Shown: piece by piece, positions 1-8,298 of the stretch
Layout: every line of letters starts with the position of its first letter
Numbering within the stretch: the stretch's first letter is position 1
From: DASZMJ01 sp035551935
GTDB taxonomy: Bacteria > Planctomycetota > Planctomycetia > Isosphaerales > Isosphaeraceae
NCBI GenBank assembly: GCA_035551935.1
Contig: DASZMJ010000471.1
Span: 1 to 47,861, forward strand
Direction: 5' to 3'
DNA length: 47,861 nucleotides
Translations under genes and position numbers: made by a program
Notes under the pieces: model-generated
Database searches by the model: none
Told to the model about the DNA's origin: nothing
What the model saw: the letters and a program-made list of their open reading frames with translations, nothing else

Positions 1-41
1 GGGGTCCCCTGGGTGCGGTCTCATCGGATGCGTAGAGACCG

Positions 42-821
42 ATGTTCTGCCCCAGGGGGGCCTCGTTTCCCACCCCCTACCGCCACAACTCCTTATCAGC
101 AAACGAAGTCCAGGGGAGCGGGCGGCGGGTCACGCCCAAACGGTATAGGCTCATCCGCGACGGAAAGGTCTACGCCTTTAATCCAGATTCAAATTATATT
201 TATATATATAGATATTCTGACTCCTATAGATATTTCCTCGACGTGACCCCCGCGAGGCTCTGGTTCCGGTGCTGCCCGCCGCACACGACCATGGATTGGT
301 CGGACCTCATCGGCCATCATCATCCGTACGGGAGCTTCAAAGAATCGGATTATGAGGTCGAACGGGAGGCCGGAAGTCGGATCCGGATGGTTCGCCACGA
401 CAAAGGCGGCGGCGTGATGACCCTCCGGTTCGACTCGGGCTTTTGCTCCAACCTCGTCGAGTCCGATTTTATCCATGAGAAGAGCGGTCAGAAGCGCCAC
501 GGGACCTATCGGTGGCGGAAGACGCCGGAGGGGGTCTGCGTCCTCGCCGAGTGCTCCTTCCGGGACCGATCTGTCGTAAACAACAAGCTCGACGACTCGA
601 CGTATCGATTAATAATCAAAGATATTGATGTCAAGAACCCGGTCCCTGACTCGAAATTCTCGGTGGAGGCGTTCGAGAAGCGGCTGCCGAACGATGTTCT
701 CATCTCGGACGCGACCGACGGCAAGCGGCGGGGACGGATCAACCCGAGCAAAGCCTATAACACGAAGGCATTGAATGAGTTGAGCGATCTGGTGAAGTCG
801 CGGGGCTTCCTCAAGCCCTGA
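42..821 (+). CDS. Hypothetical protein, start uncertain (possibly 5'-truncated)
   Basis: This frame is open for up to 259 residues and I do not recognise the family with confidence. The ATG at 42 lies just after an in-frame TAG at 33-35 and has no clear ribosome binding site. The real start could be further in, for example the ATG at 291, or the N-terminus could lie before the window in another frame. From about residue 27 the protein alternates short beta-prone stretches with charged turns and ends in a motif of the form F-x(n)-RLPNDVLISD. That resembles the C-terminal part of planctomycete LolA-like or lipoprotein-sorting-type proteins, but this is a weak inference. Codons for residues around 50-66 (nt 190-240) are strikingly AT-rich. 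It lies 58 nt before the C39-like/DUF1573 gene on the same strand, so co-transcription is likely. Confidence 0.5.
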   Translation: MFCPRGASFPTPYRHNSLSANEVQGSGRRVTPKRYRLIRDGKVYAFNPDSNYIYIYRYSDSYRYFLDVTPARLWFRCCPPHTTMDWSDLIGHHHPYGSFKESDYEVEREAGSRIRMVRHDKGGGVMTLRFDSGFCSNLVESDFIHEKSGQKRHGTYRWRKTPEGVCVLAECSFRDRSVVNNKLDDSTYRLIIKDIDVKNPVPDSKFSVEAFEKRLPNDVLISDATDGKRRGRINPSKAYNTKALNELSDLVKSRGFLKP

Positions 822-879
822 ACGGTGCGCACCCGACGATCTCAACTTCGGCCCTCTCCGGCGGAAGAGGCATAAGGCG

Positions 880-2526
880 ATGCTCTCCCTCCTGTTCGTC
901 GTCGCGATGGGGCAAGTCCCGGCCGAGCCGGGGTCGAAGACGGCGGACCTCCGGTGCGGCAGCTACAGCCTTTACATCGCCCTGAAGGCGATCGACCGCG
1001 CGCCGCCGACGTTCGAGGATCTCGAGAAGACGCTCGGGTCGCCCGGACCCGGCGGCTATTCCATGAAGCAGTTGGAGGACGGCGCCAAGCAGAGGGGGGC
1101 CCAGACGATCGCGGTCGAGACGACGCTGGACAACCTCCGCTGGCGGAGGGAGCCATTCGCGTGCATCACGCTGATCAATGATAATCACTTCGTCGTCTTC
1201 TACAACATCGACGACCAATACGTCTATTATATTAACGCGCCACACGAGGTCAAGCTACCGATCGATACCTTCAGACCTGTCTGGTCGCGGCAATGCCTCC
1301 TGATCGGGCCCGAACCTTTCGCGCCGGAGGAATCGATCCGTCGGCCGTGGAGTCGGGCGTGGATCCTCGGCGGCGTACTGGGTATCGCCTTCGTCGTCAT
1401 CTTCATCGCCCTCTGGTTTGCCGCCCGTCGTTCTCGGGCCGTCGCGCGGGCATCGCTCGCCCTGCCTCTCCTCGTCCTCCCGCTTGTCGGCTGCTCTCCG
1501 ACCGCGGCCACGCCGACGGCCGCCAAGCCGCCGGCCCTTCGGTTCGTGCCGGACGACCTTCAACTCGGCTCAATCCTCCGCTCGAAGCCCAACGCGACGA
1601 TCGACGCCTCGGCCGAAATCCACAACGACGGCGGCCAGGATCTGGTCATCGACACGATCGTCACGAGTTGCTCCTGCTCCTCGGCGTCGATCGACCGCCC
1701 GCGCATCGCACCGGGCACGAAGGCGGTCTTGACGGCCCGGATCGCGCTCGGGGACCTGATCGGCGAGCCGCGGAGAACCACGCTCACGCTCTCCAGCAAC
1801 GATCCCCATCGCCCACGCGCGGATGTCGTGATCCAATGGTCCGTCCTCAGCCCGCTCCGGGTCGAGCCGGCCGCCGTCTCGTTCAGCACCCTCGCGCCCG
1901 GCCAGGGCTCCGATGGACGGCAATTCGATGTGCTCGGCAAACAGTTCGCGCTCTGCGACCGCTGCGAGCTCCGGGTCGAGCCGGATTCGCCCCTCATCTC
2001 CGCGGAATATCAGGCCGATCCCTCGATGCTTCGGGAGGATCACGGCGCCGGTCGCCGCGCGGATACTCGGCTGGGTGCCTTACGGGTCCGGCTGCTCGGG
2101 TCGCTCGATTCCCGCTCCTACGATCAGACGGTCCTCCTGTCGGTCACTTGCGGCGGCGAGGAGCGCGATCGCATCCTCATCCCCGTGCGATGGAACGTCG
2201 GCTCCGCGATCGAGCCGAGCCCGAGCCGGCTCGCGCTCGGCCCGTGTCGGCCGGGAGAGCTATTCCATAAAACCGTTCTCCTCCGCTCGGCGAAGACACC
2301 ATTCCGCGTCCTGAGCGTGACCTGCGAGGAGGGTGCTTCACTCGCCGGGGTGCGCCACTCGAAGGATGCGCGTAGGATTCAGGCCGTCAATATCGACCTT
2401 CGGACCCCCGAGCGCCCCGGCCCGTGGCGGTCGATGCTCCACATCACGACGGACTGCGACGAGGCCCGCGAGCTAGTCATCCCCGTCTCGGCACTTATGT
2501 CCCCATCGGATGTCGCGTCGTCCTGA
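880..2526 (+). CDS. C39-peptidase-like domain fused to DUF1573 lipoprotein-like region
   Basis: The protein has 548 residues. Residues 1-15 look like a short signal peptide or anchor. Residues 20-145 resemble a C39 (double-glycine leader) cysteine peptidase: Cys26 in LRCGSYSLYIAL, His103 in NDNHFVVFYNID, Asn119 where the family usually has Asp, and a closing F-x3-W. The usual oxyanion Gln six residues before the Cys is not present, so activity is uncertain. A membrane segment follows (about 161-181), then a second hydrophobic stretch ending in a lipobox-like LVGC at 202-205. The rest (about 218-545) carries DUF1573-type Ig-like repeats, including the typical TSCSC at 262-266. The layout looks like a peptidase-like protein joined to a former lipoprotein. 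Both end domains are predicted outside the cytoplasm. The gene lies directly upstream of a DUF1559 pseudopilin-like gene. Confidence 0.82.
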   Translation: MLSLLFVVAMGQVPAEPGSKTADLRCGSYSLYIALKAIDRAPPTFEDLEKTLGSPGPGGYSMKQLEDGAKQRGAQTIAVETTLDNLRWRREPFACITLINDNHFVVFYNIDDQYVYYINAPHEVKLPIDTFRPVWSRQCLLIGPEPFAPEESIRRPWSRAWILGGVLGIAFVVIFIALWFAARRSRAVARASLALPLLVLPLVGCSPTAATPTAAKPPALRFVPDDLQLGSILRSKPNATIDASAEIHNDGGQDLVIDTIVTSCSCSSASIDRPRIAPGTKAVLTARIALGDLIGEPRRTTLTLSSNDPHRPRADVVIQWSVLSPLRVEPAAVSFSTLAPGQGSDGRQFDVLGKQFALCDRCELRVEPDSPLISAEYQADPSMLREDHGAGRRADTRLGALRVRLLGSLDSRSYDQTVLLSVTCGGEERDRILIPVRWNVGSAIEPSPSRLALGPCRPGELFHKTVLLRSAKTPFRVLSVTCEEGASLAGVRHSKDARRIQAVNIDLRTPERPGPWRSMLHITTDCDEARELVIPVSALMSPSDVASS

Positions 2527-2569
2527 GCTGGGTCGCCCGTCAACGCCATCGGTCCGTGGAGATGGAACC

Positions 2570-3610
2570 ATGTCTCCGCATCCTAGGTCGGCAGGTCGCC
2601 GCGCGTTCACGCTGATCGAGCTCCTCGTCGTCATCCTCATCATCGGCGTCTTGATGGGCCTGCTCATCCCCGCGGTCCAGTCGGCGCGCGAGTCGGGCCG
2701 ACGGGTCGAGTGCATGAATCGCCTCAAGCAGATCGGCATCGCGCTCGCGAATCACCACGCGGCCCATCGCGAGTATCCGGCGGCGATGGTCCCGGTCGAA
2801 TTCGACGCCAACGGCGATCGCTCCGCCCCGGACCCGCTTTCGGTCCATGTCCAGCTCCTACCTTATCTGGAGCAAAAACCACTCTATGATAGCATTAACA
2901 TTACCTATAATAATCCTCGGATCATGTTCCCCGCGCACGGCCCGGAGAACCAGACCGCCGAGGCGACCGTCCTCTCCCTCTTCCTCTGCCCGTCGGACTC
3001 GTCGAGCGAGGGTGCGGGGAATAACTACCGCGCCTGCACCGGTCCGCTCCCTTACCAGATCGACGTGGCGATGGTCCCTGGGGGCGGCGGCGCGTTCCCG
3101 GCCCTGGGGTTCCGGCCGACCCGTGACCTCGACTTTACGGACGGCCTGAGCCAGACCGTTGGCTTTAGCGAACGGCTCCGGGGCAGCGGCGTGGGCTATT
3201 CCTTCAACGCTCGGCGCGACTTCTGGTTCTCCGGCGCCGTCCAGATCCGACCGACCACCGACCCCGACGCGATGACCAGGATATGTTCGGCCCTCTCTTC
3301 GACCCCCGCCGATTTCTGGTCGAAGTCCGGGTCGACTTGGATGTTTGGCGGTTATACAGACACCCTCTATAATCACGTCGCGACTCCCAGCGGGAGTCCG
3401 CCCGACTGTAGCGACACGATGCCAGCGGCCGACGCCCCCGGGATGATTACCGGCGGCGACTTCTCCGCGCGCAGCGATCACCCGGGGGGCGTCCACGCAC
3501 TCATGATGGATGGCTCCGTCTGGTTCGCCAAGCAGGGAATCGAAAAGGCCGTCTGGCGGGCCCTGGCGTCGCGTGCCGGCAACGAGGTGATCTCGACGGG
3601 ATCGTTCTGA
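2570..3610 (+). CDS. DUF1559 domain-containing prepilin-like protein
   Basis: This is a 346-residue planctomycete DUF1559 (SBP_bac_10-type) protein. The N-terminus has a class III prepilin signal: a basic leader, then RAFTLIELLV with the expected Glu at mature position 5 (E17), followed by one hydrophobic helix. The C-terminal region has the family hallmark HPGGVHALMMDGSV. Such proteins are thought to be cut by a prepilin peptidase and displayed at the membrane or surface; their role is unknown. I chose the ATG at 2570 because GGAG lies about 8 nt upstream. An in-frame alternative at 2510 would overlap the previous gene by 17 nt. Positions 2870-2930 and 3345-3380 use AT-ending codons unlike the rest of the gene. 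Confidence 0.93.
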   Translation: MSPHPRSAGRRAFTLIELLVVILIIGVLMGLLIPAVQSARESGRRVECMNRLKQIGIALANHHAAHREYPAAMVPVEFDANGDRSAPDPLSVHVQLLPYLEQKPLYDSINITYNNPRIMFPAHGPENQTAEATVLSLFLCPSDSSSEGAGNNYRACTGPLPYQIDVAMVPGGGGAFPALGFRPTRDLDFTDGLSQTVGFSERLRGSGVGYSFNARRDFWFSGAVQIRPTTDPDAMTRICSALSSTPADFWSKSGSTWMFGGYTDTLYNHVATPSGSPPDCSDTMPAADAPGMITGGDFSARSDHPGGVHALMMDGSVWFAKQGIEKAVWRALASRAGNEVISTGSF

Positions 3611-4076
3611 TGTTGTGTCGCCGGAAGAAAACGGCCGCCCGGGCCATTTTGGGCTTGGCAGGGAGTGATTTCGAGTCTATGCTTACCCCAATCCCTTCCT
3701 GATCCTACCGGTGCCTCCCGACGAGACGAGGAGCGAGGGCTCTTCGGTCCCGGGAGGCCTAGCCGGTGCGATCAGGACACGACGGCCCCGACGATCGGGC
3801 TGGATTGGCGGGGCCGGTCGGTCGATGAAAGGGAGACACGATTCACGAAGGGGGTTGGGGTCATCTGTCAACGAGGCGACCCGGGCGATGTCCCGTGGCC
3901 TCGACAGAGTTATAGTGGCCGTGCGGTGTCGGGACACCGCGGATCGCCCGGTCCCCGGCCAGGAGGGTCCGGCTTCGGCCGAGCGACCTCGGGGCCATTC
4001 GTGGCGCAACGGACTGGCGAAATGGGGCCCCGATTGCCGGGACCCTCGCCGACCTTTTGGGGAGTTCCTGTCTCGA
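3611..4076. other. Intergenic stretch, no supported gene
   Basis: These 466 nt lie between the DUF1559 gene and a small ORF. Frames are open on both strands because of the high GC, but none shows a recognisable domain or a convincing start. A TATAGT hexamer at 3911-3916 could be a -10 element for the small ORF downstream, but no good -35 box pairs with it. Confidence 0.5.
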
Positions 4077-4291
4077 TGAACGTGGCGAATACCAAGAAGA
4101 AGGCCGCGCCGACGCCCTTCGATTTCGAATGGGCAGGCGCCGTCGCCCGCATCCGGCGCGGGGGCGGCTCGACGCGCCTGGGGCGCCGCTCCGCCCTCCT
4201 CGGCGCCCTGACCTCTGCCTACGCCAACTCCTCCCGCGGCGGCCGCCCTGCCGACTCGCGCACCGGCACCACGTCGACCGACCGCCCCTGA
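4077..4291 (+). CDS. Small hypothetical protein (71 aa)
   Basis: This small ORF begins at ATG 4077, with GGGGAG about 11 nt upstream. It encodes 71 residues with a lysine-rich N-terminus, a middle section FDFEWAGAVARIRRGGG that could form a short amphipathic helix, and a low-complexity Ser/Thr/Arg tail. I do not recognise it. The main reason to take it seriously is the perfect 20-bp hairpin starting 33 nt after its stop, which is a strong transcription end with no other gene nearby to serve on this strand. It could be a short mRNA for a small protein, or the tail of a non-coding transcript. Confidence 0.35.
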
Positions 4292-4323
4292 CCGGCCCCT
4301 GTCGGGCCCACGGAACCTCCCTG

Positions 4324-4366
4324 GCCGCCGGGCCCCGATCGCGTGACGCGATCGGGGCCCGGCGGC
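4324..4366 (+). terminator. Perfect 20-bp hairpin, intrinsic terminator
   Basis: The arms at 4324-4343 and 4347-4366 are exact reverse complements (20 bp) around a 3-nt loop TGA, and TCTTTGT follows. This is an unusually strong intrinsic terminator for the + strand. It separates the small ORF from the amidohydrolase fusion gene. An upstream start at 4343 for that gene would fall inside the stem, which argues for the start at 4436. Confidence 0.85.
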
Positions 4367-4435
4367 TCTTTGTGCGCATCTTCCCCCGCGCTGGCAACCC
4401 GCGACCGGCCGCGCGATAATCGCCAGGAGGGCGCG

Positions 4436-7400
4436 ATGTTCCGGCGACCGTGGGAGGGGAGGGCTCCGGTGCGCAAACTTGGGTTTTCGACGGCGGCGCT
4501 CATTGCCCTGGCCATCGGTCCGGGGACGGCGCGGGCCGGCGAGGCGGTCGTGGCCGATTGGGTGCTCAAGGGGGGGACGGTCGTCGACGGCACCGGCGAG
4601 CCGGGCCGGACGGCGGACGTCGCCATCGAGGGGACCCGGGTCGTCGCCCTCGGCGAGTTCGAGACGGCACCGGGGGCGAAGGTCGTCGACGCGAGCGGAC
4701 TGATCGTGGCGCCGGGCTTCATCGACCTGCACACGCACGCCGACGACACGATCGTCAAGCCCGAGATGCGGGCGAACCTGAACTACCTGATGCAAGGGGT
4801 CACGACGGTCGTCGTCGGCAACTGCGGCGCCGGGCCGCTGGACGTGCGGGCCTTCCTCGGCTCGATCGATGCCCACGGCGCGGGCACGAACGTCATCGCG
4901 CTGATCCCGCACGGGGCCCTCCGCGGGCGCTACCTCGGCAACTCCGACCGCCGGCCGGGTCCCGGCAATCTCCGGTCCATGACCAAACGCGTCGCCAGGG
5001 AGATGGACGCCGGCGCCTGGGGGCTCTCGACGGGCCTGATCTACGTCCCGAGCCGCTACGCGGAGAAGGCCGAGCTGGTCGAGCTCTGCAAGGTCGTCGC
5101 CGATCGCGGCGGCTTCTACGCGAGCCACATCCGCGACGAGGAGGGCAAGCTCCTCGACGCGATCGACGAGGCCATCTCCATCGGCCGCGAGGCCGGCCTG
5201 CCCGTCCACGTCTCGCACCTGAAGGCGAGCCTCCGGCCGAACTGGGGCAAGGTCGCCGACGCCTGCGCACGGATCGAGTCGGCCCGGAAGGCCGGCCAGC
5301 CCGTCACGGCGGATCAGTATCCGTACGTCGCCTCGAGCACCCGGCTCTCGGCGATGGTCATCCCCGAGTGGGGCCGGCGCGGCTCCGCGGCCGACTTCGC
5401 CGCGATGGCCGCCGACCCGGTCAAGGGCGTCGAGCTCCGGCAGGCCATCCAGGCCGAGCTCGACGCCCGCGACGGCGGCGCCGCGGTCCGGATCGCGCGC
5501 GACCCGACCCGGCCGTCGCACAACGGCCTCGACCTCGTCGCCATCGCCCGCAAGGAAGGGACGACCCCCCTGGACGTGGTCCTCGACATCGCCCGGCGCG
5601 GCGACGCCCAGGCGATCCACTTCGGCATGGCCGAGGACGACGTCCGCTTCGTCATGAAACAGCCCTTCGTCGCCACCGCCTCCGACGGCGCCGGCCACGT
5701 CCCCAACACCGGCGACCGCACCCACCCCCGCGTCTACGGCACCTTCCCGCGCAAGATCCGTTACGCGTTGGTTGAACACGTGATCTCGCTGGACGAGGCG
5801 ATCCACGCCGCGACCGGCCTGCCGGCGCGGATCCTCGGCCTGCCCGATCGCGGCGTCCTCCGCGTCGGCGCGATCGCCGACGTCGTCGTCTTCGACCCGG
5901 CCACCTTCCGCGACCTCGCCACCTTCGACGAGCCCGATCGCTACGCGACGGGCGTCCGACTCCTCTTCGTCAACGGCGTCGCGACGATCAAGAACGGCAA
6001 ATATCAAGGCAAGCTCGCCGGTCGCGCCCTCCGCCGCCATCGCGACGGGCCGGCCGAGTTGATCCTCGCGTGCCGCCGCATCTGGACCGGCGATCCCGAG
6101 AACATGAGGGCCGGGGCGATCGCGATCCGGAACGGGGAGATCGTCGCGGTCGGGGCGGCCGAGGACGTCCTGCCCTATCGGGGGGCGAAGACCCGCGTGA
6201 TCGACCGCCCGAAGGACTTCGCGATGCCGGGCCTGATCGACGCCCACGTGCACCTGGCCGAGCTGGGCGCGACCCTCGACGACGTCGACCTCCGCGGCGT
6301 CGCCAGCCCGGAGGAGGTCGCGAAGCGGGTCCAGGAGAGGATCGCGGCGACGGGCGGCGACGGCTGGCTCATCGGCCGGAACTGGGACCAGTCCCTCTGG
6401 CCCGGCGGCGCCTTCCCGACGAACGCCGTCCTCGACGCCGTGGCGAAGGACCGCCCCGTCTGGCTCCGGCGAGTCGACGGCCACGCCGGCTGGGCCAACT
6501 CCGAGGCGTTGCGACGGGCGAAGGTGACGGGCGATTCGAAGGCGCCGAGCGACGGGCAGATCCTCCGCGATTCGCGGGGCGAACCGACCGGCGTCTTCAT
6601 CGACGGCGCGATGTCTCTCGTCGATCGCGCGATCCCGCCGCCCTCGGCCGAGGACCACTCGCGTCGCATCCTCGCCGGCCAGAGGCTCGCGCTCGAGGCG
6701 GGCTTGACCGGGATCCACGACGCGGGGGTCTCGGCCACCGAGGCCGAGGCGTACCGCGCCCTCGACCGCGCCGGCAAGCTCAGGCTCCGCGTCTACGGCA
6801 TGGCCTTGCCGCCCGGCGGCGGCGAGGTCGCGTTCGTGAGCAATGCCCCCGAGCGGCCCAGGGCCGGGGCGCGGTTCGAGCTGCGGGCGATCAAGCTCTT
6901 CATCGACGGCGCGATGGGGTCGCGCGGGGCCTTGCTGTTCGAGCCCTACGCCGACGACCCGAAGAATTCCGGGCTGCTGCTCATCGACCCGAAGGTCCTC
7001 GAGGCCACGACGATCGCGGCCCTGCGGCACGGCTGGCAGGTCGGCACCCACGCCATCGGCGACAAGGGGAACGCCCTCGTGCTCGACGCCTACGCCGCGG
7101 CCCTGAAGGCCGTGCCGGCCGCGAAGGACCCGCGATTGCGAGTCGAGCACGCGCAGGTCGTGCGCGAAGGGGACGTCCGCCGGTTCCAATCCCTCGGGAT
7201 CATCGCCTCGATGCAGCCCTCGCACGCCAGCGACGACATGCGCTGGGCCGACGCGCGCCTCGGTCCCGGCCGCGTCGCCGGCGCCTACGCCTGGCGATGG
7301 TTCCTCGACGCCGGCGTCCCCCTGGCGTTCGGCTCCGACGCGCCCGTCGAGGTCATCAACCCGTTCTGGGGGCTTTATGCCGCGATCACTCGCCAGGACG

Positions 7401-7660
7401 CCGCCGGACACCCCGATGGCGGCTGGCACCCCGACCAGCGGTTGACCCTCGACGAGGCCCTCCGCGCCTTCACCCTCGGCTCCGCCCGCGCCGCGTTCGC
7501 CGAGGACCGCGTCGGCGTCCTCAAGGCCGGCCACCGCGCCGACCTCACGGTCATCGACCGCGACCCCTTCGAGGTCAAGCCGATCGACCTCCTGGGGTCG
7601 AAGGTGACGTCCACGGTGATCGACGGCGAGGTCGTCTTCGGCGAAGGGGGTGCGCGTTGA
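4436..7660 (+). CDS. Double amidohydrolase: D-aminoacylase-like domain fused to YtcJ-like domain
   Basis: The protein has 1074 residues and a Sec-type signal peptide (about 1-35). The ATG at 4436 has AGGAGG five nt upstream. Residues ~36-535 match N-acyl-D-amino-acid deacylases of the amidohydrolase superfamily: HTHADD at 99-104, the metal-binding GNCG (Cys130), SHIRDEE, HVSHLK, and TASDGAGHVPNTGDRTHP with the catalytic Asp417. Residues ~542-1074 form a second complete amidohydrolase of the YtcJ type: GLIDAHVHL, HAGWANSEALRRA, HAIGDKGN, RVEHAQVV, FGSDAPVE, and the C-terminal metal-dependent hydrolase closure LKAGHRADLTVID. Each half is about normal length for a stand-alone enzyme. The frame is open through the junction with no sign of a frameshift. 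The likely role is extracytoplasmic hydrolysis of N-acyl or amide substrates; substrates cannot be named. Confidence 0.92.
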   Translation: MFRRPWEGRAPVRKLGFSTAALIALAIGPGTARAGEAVVADWVLKGGTVVDGTGEPGRTADVAIEGTRVVALGEFETAPGAKVVDASGLIVAPGFIDLHTHADDTIVKPEMRANLNYLMQGVTTVVVGNCGAGPLDVRAFLGSIDAHGAGTNVIALIPHGALRGRYLGNSDRRPGPGNLRSMTKRVAREMDAGAWGLSTGLIYVPSRYAEKAELVELCKVVADRGGFYASHIRDEEGKLLDAIDEAISIGREAGLPVHVSHLKASLRPNWGKVADACARIESARKAGQPVTADQYPYVASSTRLSAMVIPEWGRRGSAADFAAMAADPVKGVELRQAIQAELDARDGGAAVRIARDPTRPSHNGLDLVAIARKEGTTPLDVVLDIARRGDAQAIHFGMAEDDVRFVMKQPFVATASDGAGHVPNTGDRTHPRVYGTFPRKIRYALVEHVISLDEAIHAATGLPARILGLPDRGVLRVGAIADVVVFDPATFRDLATFDEPDRYATGVRLLFVNGVATIKNGKYQGKLAGRALRRHRDGPAELILACRRIWTGDPENMRAGAIAIRNGEIVAVGAAEDVLPYRGAKTRVIDRPKDFAMPGLIDAHVHLAELGATLDDVDLRGVASPEEVAKRVQERIAATGGDGWLIGRNWDQSLWPGGAFPTNAVLDAVAKDRPVWLRRVDGHAGWANSEALRRAKVTGDSKAPSDGQILRDSRGEPTGVFIDGAMSLVDRAIPPPSAEDHSRRILAGQRLALEAGLTGIHDAGVSATEAEAYRALDRAGKLRLRVYGMALPPGGGEVAFVSNAPERPRAGARFELRAIKLFIDGAMGSRGALLFEPYADDPKNSGLLLIDPKVLEATTIAALRHGWQVGTHAIGDKGNALVLDAYAAALKAVPAAKDPRLRVEHAQVVREGDVRRFQSLGIIASMQPSHASDDMRWADARLGPGRVAGAYAWRWFLDAGVPLAFGSDAPVEVINPFWGLYAAITRQDAAGHPDGGWHPDQRLTLDEALRAFTLGSARAAFAEDRVGVLKAGHRADLTVIDRDPFEVKPIDLLGSKVTSTVIDGEVVFGEGGAR

Positions 7661-8232
7661 GCCCCGACCCTTCGCACTTCGACGACTCGCCCGAACGGCC
7701 CGCCGGCCCGGGCCTCTTCGGCTGGGGCGTGCGAGCCTACAAGCTCGCGGTCGTCTTGAGCTTCATCCTGGCGGTGGGCCAGGTCGCGATCATCCGACGG
7801 GCCGAGCCGACCCTCTCGATCTTCGTGCTGGTCGCCTGCCTGTTGCCGCCGATCCCGGCCATCCTGTATCTCCTCGCGCCGGGGGTCAGGCCGGCGTCGC
7901 GCTGGCTCGCGTTCGGCTTCCTGACACTGATCGAGTTCGGCATCGCCATCGCTCCGATGCCCGGCATCCTCCCCGGCCTGAGGGCGAACCGCGACATGCC
8001 CGCGGTCGTCGAACGGATGCTGACGTGGTATTTCTACGTCCTCTTCTGTTATGGATTTTTATTGATTATTCCCTATTTTTTCACCTGCAAGTTGATCGAC
8101 CATAAGAAACGAGAGAAGAGGAGGGTCAGCCCCCTCGTCTGGTGGCTCGGCCTGGTGACGTGGGGCCTGTACGCGAGCATCCTGATCCCCGGCATCACGA
8201 TCCTGACGCTGATCCGGCTCGGGTGGCTTTGA
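7657..8232 (+). CDS. Hypothetical membrane protein, five TM segments
   Basis: This is a 191-residue protein I cannot assign to a family. The start is TTG at 7657, whose TTGA overlaps the stop of the amidohydrolase fusion. GAAGGGGG about 7 nt upstream supports it, and no ATG or GTG fits better. A 20-residue polar N-terminus precedes five hydrophobic segments at about 29-47, 53-73, 83-103, 122-144 and 160-185, with a basic loop KKREKRRR-like around 150-157. The stop-start overlap suggests translational coupling with the enzyme upstream. Codons for residues 130-142 (about nt 8044-8082) are almost all AT-rich, unlike the flanks. Confidence 0.7.
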   Translation: MSPDPSHFDDSPERPAGPGLFGWGVRAYKLAVVLSFILAVGQVAIIRRAEPTLSIFVLVACLLPPIPAILYLLAPGVRPASRWLAFGFLTLIEFGIAIAPMPGILPGLRANRDMPAVVERMLTWYFYVLFCYGFLLIIPYFFTCKLIDHKKREKRRVSPLVWWLGLVTWGLYASILIPGITILTLIRLGWL

Positions 8233-8298
8233 GAGGTAGGCTGACCCGTGCGAGATCCGATAGAATGGGCGTGATCGGAGCCGAAGGAGGGCCTCGCC

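Noticed and set aside
3683..7534. 1283-codon frame on the minus strand opposite the amidohydrolase fusion
   Set aside because: It is a shadow of the GC-rich + strand gene; composition is Gly/Asp/Arg/Val repeats with no domain, and it has no ribosome binding site.
7987..8100. Possible horizontally acquired or frameshifted segment because of its low GC
   Set aside because: The low GC comes from synonymous codon choice within an intact membrane helix; the same type of island appears in many unrelated genes of the window.
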